Shown: piece by piece, positions 23,787 through 30,813 of the stretch
Position numbering within the stretch: the stretch's first letter is position 1
Layout: the number at the start of each line of letters is the position of its first letter
The notes under the pieces: model-generated
What the model saw: only the letters and a program-made list of their open reading frames with translations
What the model was told of the DNA's origin: nothing
Database searches by the model: none
Origin: Lachnoclostridium sp. UBA1241
Lineage (GTDB): Bacteria; Bacillota; Clostridia; Lachnospirales; Lachnospiraceae
Assembly: GCA_002308955.1 (NCBI GenBank)
Contig: DBWJ01000095.1
Span: 27,056-57,868, forward strand
Direction of reading: 5' to 3'
Length of the DNA stretch: 30,813 bases
Made by a program: the position numbers and the translations under genes

Positions 23787-25133
23787 TTAAAAACCGAACG
23801 GAAATTTCATTCCGCCGCCGCGGCGCATCTTGCCGCCCTTCATCATGCCGTTCATCTGTTTCATCATCTGCTTCGTCTGCTCATACTGCTTCATAAGACG
23901 GTTGACCTCGGCAATGTCAACCCCCGCTCCCATCGCGATACGGCGCTTGCGGGGAGGCGTAATGATGTCGGGCTTCTCGCGTTCCTTCTTCGTCATTGAG
24001 CAGATAATCGCCTCGGTCATCTTGAACGCGTCATCGTCCACCTGAACGTCCTTCAGCTGGCCGCCCAGACCGGGAATCATCGAAAGCAGGCTCTGCACGC
24101 CGCCCATCTTCTTCATCTGCTGAATCTGGTCATAAAAATCATTGAAATCAAACTCGTTCCGTTTGAATTTCTTCTCGAGTTCAATGGCTTTCTTCTCGTC
24201 AACCTCATTCTGCACCTTCTCAATCAGGGTAAGAACGTCACCCATGCCGAGAATTCTTGAGGCCATACGGTCCGGATAAAACTGCTCGAGGTCGGAAAGC
24301 TTCTCGCCCATACCGACATATAAAATCGGCTTTCCGGTTACCGCGCGGATGGAAAGCGCCGCACCGCCTCTCGTATCGCCGTCGAGCTTCGTAAGGATCA
24401 CGCCGGTGATGCCGATCTTCTCGTCAAATGTGGTGGCAACATTAAGAACATCCTGACCGGTCATTGCATCCACGGTCAATACCGTATGATGAACATTGAC
24501 TGCCTTCTTGATATTCTGCAGCTCTTCCATGAGTTCTTCATCGATATGCAGACGGCCTGCGGTATCGAGAATCACTACATTGTTGCCTTCCTTCTTAGCA
24601 TGTAAAAGAGCTGCCTTGGCGATATCAACCGGGCTGTGACCGGTGCCCATCGAAAAGCACGGAACGCCCTGCTTCTCCGCATTGACCTTCAACTGGTCGA
24701 TGGCTGCGGGACGGTATATATCACAGGCAACCAGAAGCGGTTTCTTGCCCTGCGCCTTGAACTTTCCGGCAAGCTTCGCAGCGGTAGTCGTTTTACCGGC
24801 ACCCTGAAGACCGCACATCATAATAACGGTAATCTCTCCGGAAAGAAGCGTGATTTCGGTGGTTTCCGAACCCATCAGGGAAATCATCTCTTCGTTTACG
24901 ATTTTGATGACCATCTGTCCGGGTGTCAGACTCGTAAGCACGTCCTGGCCGACGGCGCGCTCCTGTACCGACGCGATGAACTGCTTCACCACCTTAAAGT
25001 TAACGTCCGCTTCGAGGAGCGCAAGCTTAACCTCACGGAGTGCTTCCTTTACGTCAGCCTCCGTCAGACGGCCCTTGCCGCGAAGACGCTTAAATACGTT
25101 TTGTAGTTTATCCGATAAGCTTTCAAAAGCCAC
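23787..25133 (-). CDS. ffh: Signal recognition particle protein Ffh
   Basis: Ffh is the GTPase of the signal recognition particle; with 4.5S/6S RNA and FtsY it targets nascent membrane proteins. The 448-residue protein starts with AFESLSDKLQ, as in its homologues. The NG domain has G1 GLQGAGKTT (108-116), DTAGR and TKLDGDTRGGA. The methionine-rich M domain with MSMIPGLGGQ and the basic MKGGKMRRGGGMKFPFGF tail binds SRP RNA and signal sequences. The start is GTG at 25133 with GGAGG at proper spacing; a GTG at 25151 in the same frame lies upstream of that site and is unlikely. It follows ylxM by 20 bases. The SRP RNA gene is not in the window. Confidence 0.98.
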   Translation of the reverse strand: MAFESLSDKLQNVFKRLRGKGRLTEADVKEALREVKLALLEADVNFKVVKQFIASVQERAVGQDVLTSLTPGQMVIKIVNEEMISLMGSETTEITLLSGEITVIMMCGLQGAGKTTTAAKLAGKFKAQGKKPLLVACDIYRPAAIDQLKVNAEKQGVPCFSMGTGHSPVDIAKAALLHAKKEGNNVVILDTAGRLHIDEELMEELQNIKKAVNVHHTVLTVDAMTGQDVLNVATTFDEKIGITGVILTKLDGDTRGGAALSIRAVTGKPILYVGMGEKLSDLEQFYPDRMASRILGMGDVLTLIEKVQNEVDEKKAIELEKKFKRNEFDFNDFYDQIQQMKKMGGVQSLLSMIPGLGGQLKDVQVDDDAFKMTEAIICSMTKKEREKPDIITPPRKRRIAMGAGVDIAEVNRLMKQYEQTKQMMKQMNGMMKGGKMRRGGGMKFPFGF

Positions 25134-25153
25134 GTTACATCCTCCAAACACTC

Positions 25154-25537
25154 CTAAAGCACATTCATAAGCTGCCTAAGGAGTTCCTTCATCTCTGTCC
25201 GGACCGTGTCCGGCGCTTCATACTGCATAATCCGGTTCTGTAACTCCGATACAATCCGTTCCGCCTGCTCGGTCCGTTCCGAAAGGTGAAGGCTTTCTTC
25301 GTATTCATGAAGCTTTCTGCTGATTCGCTTCACCAGATCGGAAACGCCCTGTCTGGTCATTCCCTCACGGTCCGCAATCTCCGCAAGCGACATATCGTTA
25401 CAGATATAATCCTCGAAAATCTCTCGCTGATGTTCGTCAAAAAGCGCGCCGTACGAGTCAAAGTACCTCGCTAAAGTGAGAGCCTCCAAAAGCCAGTCTA
25501 CCGGCTCCGATTTCTTGGTTTTTCTCTGCTCTTCCAT
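25154..25537 (-). CDS. ylxM: YlxM family helix-turn-helix protein (SRP operon)
   Basis: A 127-residue protein of the YlxM/p13 family, found in front of ffh in most Firmicutes; streptococcal YlxM has been reported to interact with the SRP pathway. The middle part (about 40-80, DYICNDMSLAEIADREGMTR then GVSDLVKR) is a sigma-70 region 4-like helix-turn-helix. The C-terminus is helical and charged. The start at 25537 has GGAG six bases upstream; the longer frame to 25606 runs through the promoter and hairpin and is not plausible. It is the first gene of the ylxM-ffh-rpsP-khpA transcript. Confidence 0.94.
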   Translation of the reverse strand: MEEQRKTKKSEPVDWLLEALTLARYFDSYGALFDEHQREIFEDYICNDMSLAEIADREGMTRQGVSDLVKRISRKLHEYEESLHLSERTEQAERIVSELQNRIMQYEAPDTVRTEMKELLRQLMNVL

Positions 25538-25554
25538 GGCATACTCCGGCGCAC

Positions 25555-25597
25555 AAAAAATGCGAAGGTGTAAAGCATTTTGCTTGACACCTTCGCA
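25555..25597 (-). terminator. Terminator of the lipoprotein gene, overlapping the ylxM start point
   Basis: TGCGAAGGTGT (25597-25587 on the minus strand) pairs perfectly with ACACCTTCGCA (25571-25561), with an inner AAGCA/TGCTT stem, followed by six U residues (25560-25555). It lies 40 bases after the lipoprotein stop codon and suits as its terminator. Its upstream arm overlaps the expected transcription start of the ylxM promoter. Confidence 0.8.
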
Positions 25598-25626
25598 AGT
25601 ATACAAAACTTATGTGCATTTGTCAA
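25598..25626 (-). promoter_or_regulatory. Near-perfect SigA promoter of the ylxM-ffh operon
   Basis: The minus strand has TTGACA (25621-25626), a 17-base spacer and TATACT (25598-25603). The expected start is near 25591, inside the left arm of the adjoining hairpin. The -35 box begins about 12 bases after the stop codon of the preceding lipoprotein gene. Strength near consensus fits an operon for SRP and ribosomal proteins. Confidence 0.88.
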
Positions 25627-25637
25627 GAGACAAATCC

Positions 25638-26537
25638 TTATTTCGTTAATTCAAGTCCCTCCAGGAAGGAAAATACAAACGCCATCTCATCGCTCGTAGC
25701 GTTAGTTGTCCTAATAATAATGGTGTTCTTTGCTTCATCATAGACGAAGTAGGCAGCCTCATCATTATCAAGGTAGATACGGCCGTCGCGAATCTCATAA
25801 GTGCTGTTAAAATCCTCGGTCTGATTCAGCTCGTCCATATCAAAAGCTTCTTCCATAGACTCCGATAACATGGAAACCAACTGTGCTTCGGTCATACCGG
25901 ACATGATAAGCGCATCCTTAATGGCTGCAACATCCATACCCATGTACTCTGCATAAAAGGCATAGACATTATCTACATCGGAGAAGAACTTCTTAATGGC
26001 AACACCGAACTCCGTAGCATCCATGGAGAAATGAAGGCTGCAATCTTCATCGGACGTAAAATTCATACGCATTTCAAGATAAATCTTACTGTCAATCCCG
26101 CTCTTCTTCATGGAATCAAACAGAAGATTCATAATCTCCGCATCGTCCGAGCCGGTGCCGGCAAGTCCCATATACTCGCTCATGAATTCTTTCGGCTCAA
26201 GCGTTTTCTCACCGGACCACTGTCCCTTAAGCAAATCATAGGAAAGCTCTCCGCCGCCGATAACCGGAGTCGGTGTCGGGTCAGCGGGCTTCTCCGTAGG
26301 CGTAGGCGTATCGGTAATTACCGGTTCAGCCGTAGGCTCGGGCTTGTCGGTAGGCTCAGCCGTCGGATCGGGATCCTCCGTAGGGGTAGTTACATTCTGC
26401 TCGGTATCATCCTTCTTACGGGAAGAACCCTTCTTGGAACTGCTGTCGTCATCCTTTTCGCCACAGGCTGTCATGGCGAAGACAAACATCAGAACAAGAA
26501 GCAGCATCATAATCTTCTTCATCATTTTCATTTTCAT
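25638..26537 (-). CDS. Lipoprotein of unknown function with Thr/Pro/Glu-rich linker
   Basis: A 299-residue lipoprotein. A basic lead and hydrophobic segment (about 7-22) end in AMTAC, making Cys25 the likely lipidated residue; the Met at -3 is slightly unusual. A Ser/Lys/Asp-rich stretch follows, then a Thr-Pro-Glu linker with repeated DPTAEP and TPTPTE units (about 49-93). The C-terminal 200 residues form an unrecognised domain that begins with LLKGQWSGEKTL and ends with IYLDNDEAAYFVYDEAKNTI, a pattern seen in many small clostridial lipoproteins that resembles a lipocalin-like beta fold. The ATG has GGAG upstream; ATGs 2 and 4 codons later are also possible. It has its own promoter and terminator, so it is a single-gene unit. 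Confidence 0.88.
   Translation of the reverse strand: MKMKMMKKIMMLLLVLMFVFAMTACGEKDDDSSSKKGSSRKKDDTEQNVTTPTEDPDPTAEPTDKPEPTAEPVITDTPTPTEKPADPTPTPVIGGGELSYDLLKGQWSGEKTLEPKEFMSEYMGLAGTGSDDAEIMNLLFDSMKKSGIDSKIYLEMRMNFTSDEDCSLHFSMDATEFGVAIKKFFSDVDNVYAFYAEYMGMDVAAIKDALIMSGMTEAQLVSMLSESMEEAFDMDELNQTEDFNSTYEIRDGRIYLDNDEAAYFVYDEAKNTIIIRTTNATSDEMAFVFSFLEGLELTK
26275..26390 (-). repeat. Repetitive Thr-Pro-Glu linker coding DNA
   Basis: Degenerate copies of short units such as GTAGGCG and GCCGTAGG on the plus strand encode the flexible linker of the lipoprotein (units DPTAEP, EPTAEP, TPTPTE). Copy number may vary between strains. Confidence 0.45.
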
Positions 26538-26583
26538 TAATCTCCTTTTCCATTTTCGACAGATGTCAAATGGTTACCGCAAT

Positions 26584-26612
26584 ATCATACTCTGTTTTTC
26601 AGAAAAAAGCAA
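26584..26612 (-). promoter_or_regulatory. Promoter of the lipoprotein gene
   Basis: On the minus strand TTGCTT (26607-26612) and TATGAT (26584-26589) are 17 bases apart. The expected start lies near 26577, giving a leader of about 40 bases. Confidence 0.65.
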
Positions 26613-26709
26613 GTTTTCGTTAATCACGCATAAAACAAGCAAAAAGGGCAGCATTATATGAGCCGTGCAAAAGGATGCGATAATACATCAATTTCACAGA
26701 TTTTTCACT

Positions 26710-26737
26710 ATGACGTCCGAAAATGATATGGTATAAT
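26710..26737 (+). promoter_or_regulatory. Promoter of the ABC transporter gene
   Basis: The plus strand has ATGACG (26710-26715) as a partial -35 box, a 16-base spacer and a perfect TATAAT (26732-26737). The expected start near 26744 rules out an in-frame ATG at 26723 as the translation start. This promoter diverges from that of the lipoprotein; about 100 bases between the two show no further clear element. Confidence 0.6.
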
Positions 26738-26785
26738 GCATTCTGGATTTTTATAAATAAAGGAAAGGTTCGGTTTTCGATTTAT

Positions 26786-29518
26786 ATGCTGACACTTAAG
26801 AACATCAAAAAGGATTACCCGGTAGGCGACGAAACGGTACACGCCTTAAAAGGAATCAGCCTCTCCTTTCGCGAGAGTGAATTTGTCGCCGTGCTCGGTC
26901 CTTCCGGCTGCGGCAAAACAACCTTATTGAATATTATCGGCGGTCTCGACCGCTATACGGAAGGCGACCTCGTCATCAACGGCCGCTCCACCAAAGAATA
27001 CAGCGCAAAGGACTGGGATGCATATCGCAATCACAGCATCGGTTTCGTTTTCCAGTCGTACAATCTGATTTCCCATCAGACGGTTCTCAAAAATGTTGAG
27101 CTTGCGCTGACGCTCTCCGGCGTATCGAAATCGGAGCGCAGAAGACGTGCCGTCGAAGTGCTTGAGAAGGTCGGCCTCGGTGACCAGTTAAACAAAAAGC
27201 CGAACCAGATGTCCGGCGGTCAGATGCAGCGTGTCGCAATCGCGCGTGCCATGGTCAATGACCCGGATATTCTTCTTGCGGATGAGCCGACCGGCGCCCT
27301 TGATACCGCCACCAGCATCCAGATTATGGATTTGCTGAAGGAAATCTCCAAGACGAAGCTGGTCATCATGGTAACCCATAACCCGGAGCTTGCCGACCAG
27401 TATTCAACCAGAATCGTAAAGCTTCTGGACGGAGAAATCACCGATGACAGCCAGCCGCTTTCCGAGCAGGAGGAGCAGGAAACCGGCAGGAAGGCGAGCC
27501 GGACATCCATGTCATTTTTCACCGCGCTCTCCCTTTCACTTACTAACCTGATGACGAAGAAGGCGCGGACATTTCTGACCGCCTTCGCGGGAAGTATCGG
27601 CATTATCGGTATCGCCCTCATTCTCTCCTTAAGTAACGGTGTACAGGAATACATAAACCGGGTGCAGGAGGAAACCCTTTCCACCTACCCGCTGATGATT
27701 CAGCAGCAGACCGCGGATTCTTCCGCTTTGCTCAGTGCCCTGCTCGGTGTTCGAAATGCGGAGTCCGAAGAGCATGAACCCGGACGGATTTACTCCAGTA
27801 ACGCCATGGGGGAAATGCTGAATACGATGCTTTCCGAGATTAAGTTTAACGATCTGGAAAAGTTTAAGAAGTTTCTTGATGAAAATGCGGAAATCAAAGA
27901 CCTTGTTTCCGATATAAAATATACATACACATGTGAACCGAACATTTATATGACGGATACTTCAAAGGGGGTCATTCAGCTGAACCCAAGCACGATTATG
28001 TCCTCAATGTACTCCGCGATGGGTGCCTCCGAAAGCGCGGTATCCGATTTTACTTCCATGTCTTCGATGTACGGCTCTTCCGCAACGATGAGTGTTTTCA
28101 CGGAAATGCTTGACAATGAAGAACTGATGCATTCCCAGTACAATCTTCTTGCCGGTCACTGGCCGGAGGCGTGGAATGAAGTGCTTCTGATTGTGGATGA
28201 CGACTATGAAATCAGCGATTACGCGCTTTATTCCATCGGTCTTAAAGATCCGACCGAGGTTGAAGGTAAAATCAGAAAGATGCTCCTCGGGGAAAAGATT
28301 GTAAGCGAAACGGTATCATTTTCCTATGACGATCTTCTCGCCCTCACGTTCCGGCTTGTGCTTCCCGCCGATTATTATGAGTATGACGCACTTACGAAAA
28401 GCTGGGTAAACCGGCATGATGACGAAGCTTTCATGAAGCAGCTGATCTTCGATCCCGAAAAGAGCGCAGAAATCCGTGTTGTAGGTATTATCCGTCCGGA
28501 TGATGAGGCGGTTGCGACCTCCGCAAACGGCGCCATCGCATTTACCAAAAGACTTACCGAGTACATCGTAACCGAAAGCGCCAAACGCGATATCGTTAAG
28601 GCACAGCTTGCCGCCCCGGATATCGATGTATTCACCGGCATTCCGTTTGAAAAGACGAAGGCACTGACACCCGACGAAATCCGTGCGGAATTCATTGCCG
28701 GGCTCGGTATGATGAGCGAGACCGAACTTGCCCAGACCGAGATGATGTTTAAAATGATGATCGAAAGCGATGACACCGGAGCCTTTGATTCGCTCAAAGA
28801 GGCAATGGCAGCCGGCCAGGAGGTCACGCTTCAGGATTTCATCAATTATATGCCCGATGAGATGCTTACACGACTGAACAATTCTTCTTCGCAGAAGACC
28901 ACGAAGAACACCTATGAAACGAATATGATGCTTCTCGGTTATGCCCGTCTTGAGGTTCCGTTCATGATCAGCATCTATCCGAAGGATTTCAAGGCAAAGG
29001 ACCGTATCACCGAAATCATCGCAGATTACAACGCCTCCGTTCCGGAGGAAACCCAGATTGAGTATACCGACTTCATCGCGCTTCTGATGTCCTCGGTAAG
29101 CACGATTATCAATGCGATTACCTATATTCTCATCGCATTTGTTGCAATATCGTTGGTTGTATCTTCGATTATGATCGGGATTATCACATACATTTCCGTA
29201 CTCGAGCGGACCAAGGAAATCGGTATTCTCCGCTCCATCGGTGCAAGCAAGCGCGATATCAGCCGCGTATTCAATGCCGAGACGATGATCATCGGGTTCG
29301 TTTCCGGAGCCTTCGGCATTTTGGTTACGGTTCTTCTGAACATTCCGATCAATATTATCATCCACCACTTCGTGGATATCAGCCGTCTGTCGCGGCTTCC
29401 GATTCTCGGCGCCGTAATACTGATTGTCATCAGTATCTGCCTGACCCTGATTGCCGGTTTGATTCCGTCCCGGATCGCCGCCAAGAAGGATCCGGTTACC
29501 GCGCTTCGGTCCGAGTAA
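26786..29518 (+). CDS. ABC transporter with fused ATPase and MacB/FtsX-type permease
   Basis: A 910-residue fusion. The N-terminal ATPase (about 1-220) has Walker A GPSGCGKT (38-45), Q-loop Gln90, signature MSGGQMQR (142-149), Walker B LLADEP (163-168) and H-loop His198, closest to the LolD/MacB group. A linker leads to membrane helix 1 (about 262-283). An extracytoplasmic region of roughly 480 residues follows, much larger than in MacB. Three C-terminal helices (about 770-905) carry the FtsX-type segment VLERTKEIGILRSIGASKRDI. Such proteins usually do not transport across the membrane in the classic way but transmit force to, or extract, substrates such as lipoproteins or peptides; the substrate here is unknown. 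No well-spaced ribosome-binding site precedes the ATG (AAAGGAAAGG is 18 bases away). The neighbouring lipoprotein is divergent, not cotranscribed. Confidence 0.93.
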   Translation: MLTLKNIKKDYPVGDETVHALKGISLSFRESEFVAVLGPSGCGKTTLLNIIGGLDRYTEGDLVINGRSTKEYSAKDWDAYRNHSIGFVFQSYNLISHQTVLKNVELALTLSGVSKSERRRRAVEVLEKVGLGDQLNKKPNQMSGGQMQRVAIARAMVNDPDILLADEPTGALDTATSIQIMDLLKEISKTKLVIMVTHNPELADQYSTRIVKLLDGEITDDSQPLSEQEEQETGRKASRTSMSFFTALSLSLTNLMTKKARTFLTAFAGSIGIIGIALILSLSNGVQEYINRVQEETLSTYPLMIQQQTADSSALLSALLGVRNAESEEHEPGRIYSSNAMGEMLNTMLSEIKFNDLEKFKKFLDENAEIKDLVSDIKYTYTCEPNIYMTDTSKGVIQLNPSTIMSSMYSAMGASESAVSDFTSMSSMYGSSATMSVFTEMLDNEELMHSQYNLLAGHWPEAWNEVLLIVDDDYEISDYALYSIGLKDPTEVEGKIRKMLLGEKIVSETVSFSYDDLLALTFRLVLPADYYEYDALTKSWVNRHDDEAFMKQLIFDPEKSAEIRVVGIIRPDDEAVATSANGAIAFTKRLTEYIVTESAKRDIVKAQLAAPDIDVFTGIPFEKTKALTPDEIRAEFIAGLGMMSETELAQTEMMFKMMIESDDTGAFDSLKEAMAAGQEVTLQDFINYMPDEMLTRLNNSSSQKTTKNTYETNMMLLGYARLEVPFMISIYPKDFKAKDRITEIIADYNASVPEETQIEYTDFIALLMSSVSTIINAITYILIAFVAISLVVSSIMIGIITYISVLERTKEIGILRSIGASKRDISRVFNAETMIIGFVSGAFGILVTVLLNIPINIIIHHFVDISRLSRLPILGAVILIVISICLTLIAGLIPSRIAAKKDPVTALRSE

Positions 29519-29530
29519 ATATGTTCTCTG

Positions 29531-29564
29531 CGGCAGTCACATTGTGGCTGCCGTATTCTTTTTG
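29531..29564 (+). terminator. Terminator of the ABC transporter gene
   Basis: CGGCAGTCAC (29531-29540) pairs with GTGGCTGCCG (29544-29553, one G-U pair) over a 3-base loop and is followed by TATTCTTTTTG. It lies 12 bases after the stop codon and only 17 bases before the next start codon, so the GTPase gene downstream depends on readthrough or on a promoter inside the ABC gene. Confidence 0.8.
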
Positions 29565-29581
29565 AAAAGAGGTGCCCCGTT

Positions 29582-30813
29582 ATGAAGAAACTTGTCATCG
29601 GGATGATTGCACATGTCGATGCAGGGAAAACGACGCTGTCGGAAGCATTGCTTTATCATGCCGGCAATATCCGTTCCATGGGAAAAGTCGATAACAAAAA
29701 CACCTTCTTCGATACAAGACAGTACGAACGCGAAAGGGGCATCACCATATTCTCAAAGCAGGCGGTTCTCTCGCTTCCCGATTGCACGGTCACTTTGGTG
29801 GATACGCCCGGTCATGTGGATTTTTCAGCGGAAACCGAGCGTGCCATGTCCATACTCGACTGCGCGGTTTTGGTCATCAGCGGAACCGACGGCGTTCAGG
29901 ACCATACCGAAACGTTATGGAATCTTCTTGCCCACTACCGCATTCCAACGGTCCTTTTCGTGAATAAAATGGACCGCCCCGGTACGGATGAGAATGCGCT
30001 TCTTTCAAAACTGAAAGCGCGTCTTTCCGACAATATCGTGAACCTTTCACATCCAGACCCGGAAGATCTTTCTTTGTTAAGCGAGTCCCTTCTTTCCTCG
30101 TATCTTGAAGGCGGAACCATAGATGAATCCGTCTTTCCGGAACTGATTAAAACCCGCCGTATGTTTCCCTGTTTCTTCGGGTCGGCGCTTCGGGACATGG
30201 GCGTTGCGGAATTTCTGAATACCCTGCCCGGTCTTCTTCCGATGCCCAAATACCCGGAAGCCTTCGGGGCAAAGGTTTATAAGATTACCTATGATGAAGA
30301 TAAAAAACGTCTCACGCATATGAAGATTACCGGCGGAACGCTTACGGCGAAGATGCCGTTAAGCGAAACCGAAAAGGCAGACCAGATCCGGATTTACTCG
30401 GGTGAACGGTATGAGACCGTACCATTTGCCGAAGCCGGAACCGTATGTGCCGTTACCGGGCTTTCGGAAAGCCGCGCCGGAGACGTTTACGGAAGTGCGC
30501 AGGAGTCCGACCGGCCGGTTTTGGAGCCGGTTCTTACCTACCGGCTCATTCCGAACAATACGGATGCGGTACAGCTGCTCCCGAAGCTTCGGCTTCTTGA
30601 GGAGGAAGACCCGACACTTCACGTTGTCTATGAGGAAACGCTTCGGGAACTTCGGCTGCAGGTGATGGGCGCCATCCGTCTGGAGATTTTAAAGAAAGAG
30701 CTACTCTCCCGTTTCGGTGCGGATGTCAGCTTTGATACCGGAAGCATCGTCTACCGGGAGACGATTGCCGGATATGCGGAGGGCGTCGGACATTTTGAAC
30801 CGCTCCGGCACTA
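29582..30813 (+). CDS. EF-G/TetM-like translational GTPase, N-terminal part
   Basis: The gene runs off the right edge; 410 codons are visible of a protein expected to have roughly 650. G domain motifs are complete: G1 AHVDAGKTT (10-18), RGIT (52-55), DTPGH (74-78), NKMD (128-131) and SAL (201-203). Domain II follows (about 225-310), then an EF-G domain III-like part. It resembles TetM/TetO ribosomal protection proteins more than EF-G by its short G domain without the EF-G insert. It is clearly diverged from TetM, and many Clostridia carry such chromosomal homologues with no shown link to tetracycline. The loops that decide that function lie in domain IV, outside the window. The ATG has GAGGTG seven bases upstream. 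Confidence 0.88.
   Translation, partial: MKKLVIGMIAHVDAGKTTLSEALLYHAGNIRSMGKVDNKNTFFDTRQYERERGITIFSKQAVLSLPDCTVTLVDTPGHVDFSAETERAMSILDCAVLVISGTDGVQDHTETLWNLLAHYRIPTVLFVNKMDRPGTDENALLSKLKARLSDNIVNLSHPDPEDLSLLSESLLSSYLEGGTIDESVFPELIKTRRMFPCFFGSALRDMGVAEFLNTLPGLLPMPKYPEAFGAKVYKITYDEDKKRLTHMKITGGTLTAKMPLSETEKADQIRIYSGERYETVPFAEAGTVCAVTGLSESRAGDVYGSAQESDRPVLEPVLTYRLIPNNTDAVQLLPKLRLLEEEDPTLHVVYEETLRELRLQVMGAIRLEILKKELLSRFGADVSFDTGSIVYRETIAGYAEGVGHFEPLRH

Noticed and set aside
28316..29368. Minus-strand frame of 350 codons opposite the ABC permease part
   Set aside because: It is antisense to conserved FtsX segments and rich in Asn, His and Arg without any domain pattern.
29582..30813. Calling the GTPase a tetracycline resistance gene
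   Set aside because: The G domain alone cannot show that function, the sequence is diverged from known Tet proteins, no mobile element is nearby, and the deciding domain lies outside the window.

Overview
The window is a bacterial chromosome segment at moderate GC, carrying the conserved gene order of Clostridia. Several features point to Lachnospiraceae or a close relative, though this is inference from gene order and protein style: the ylxM-ffh-rpsP-khpA-rimM-trmD series, the rplS-lepB-rbgA-rnhB-yraN run, the DUF512-der-plsY-gpsA run, and envelope proteins with Thr-Pro-rich linkers. No tRNA, rRNA, insertion sequence, prophage or CRISPR array was recognised. After start sites are corrected, no gene-free stretch exceeds about 250 bases.

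Almost everything left of 26.5 kb lies on the minus strand, so it reads from right to left. A near-consensus promoter at about 25.6 kb drives ylxM-ffh-rpsP-khpA (SRP and 30S functions). A terminator-like hairpin then precedes rimM-trmD. Two paralogous membrane-anchored YD-repeat proteins (20404-21771 and 18955-20379) sit where rplS would usually follow directly. rplS has its own promoter, a 5' leader and a strong terminator, and a further consensus promoter right after that terminator starts lepB-rbgA-rnhB-yraN-pgeF-DUF512-der-plsY-gpsA, followed by an anchored SH3 protein. These genes cover signal peptide removal, 50S assembly, RNA:DNA hybrid removal, peptidoglycan precursor quality control and phospholipid synthesis.

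Further left are uxuA-uxuB (hexuronate catabolism: D-fructuronate, D-mannonate, 2-keto-3-deoxygluconate). They are followed by a tight block of a membrane-anchored MutS-family ATPase, rnhA and mutS, with overlapping reading frames. After that come a putative GH26-like glycoside hydrolase and the N-terminal part of a phosphohexomutase that runs off the left edge.

At 26.5-26.8 kb lies a divergent promoter region. To its left (minus strand) is a lipoprotein of unknown function, whose terminator overlaps the promoter of the ylxM-ffh operon. To its right (plus strand) are a MacB/FtsX-type ABC transporter with ATPase and permease fused, a terminator, and the first 410 codons of a translational GTPase related to EF-G and TetM-type ribosomal protection proteins, which runs off the right edge.

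Most of the window is well-conserved core genome. The least explained parts are the YD-repeat pair inside the ribosomal region, the MutS-like/RNase HI/MutS block, the two compact terminator-promoter junctions, the hairpins between khpA and rimM, and the divergent TetM-like GTPase.
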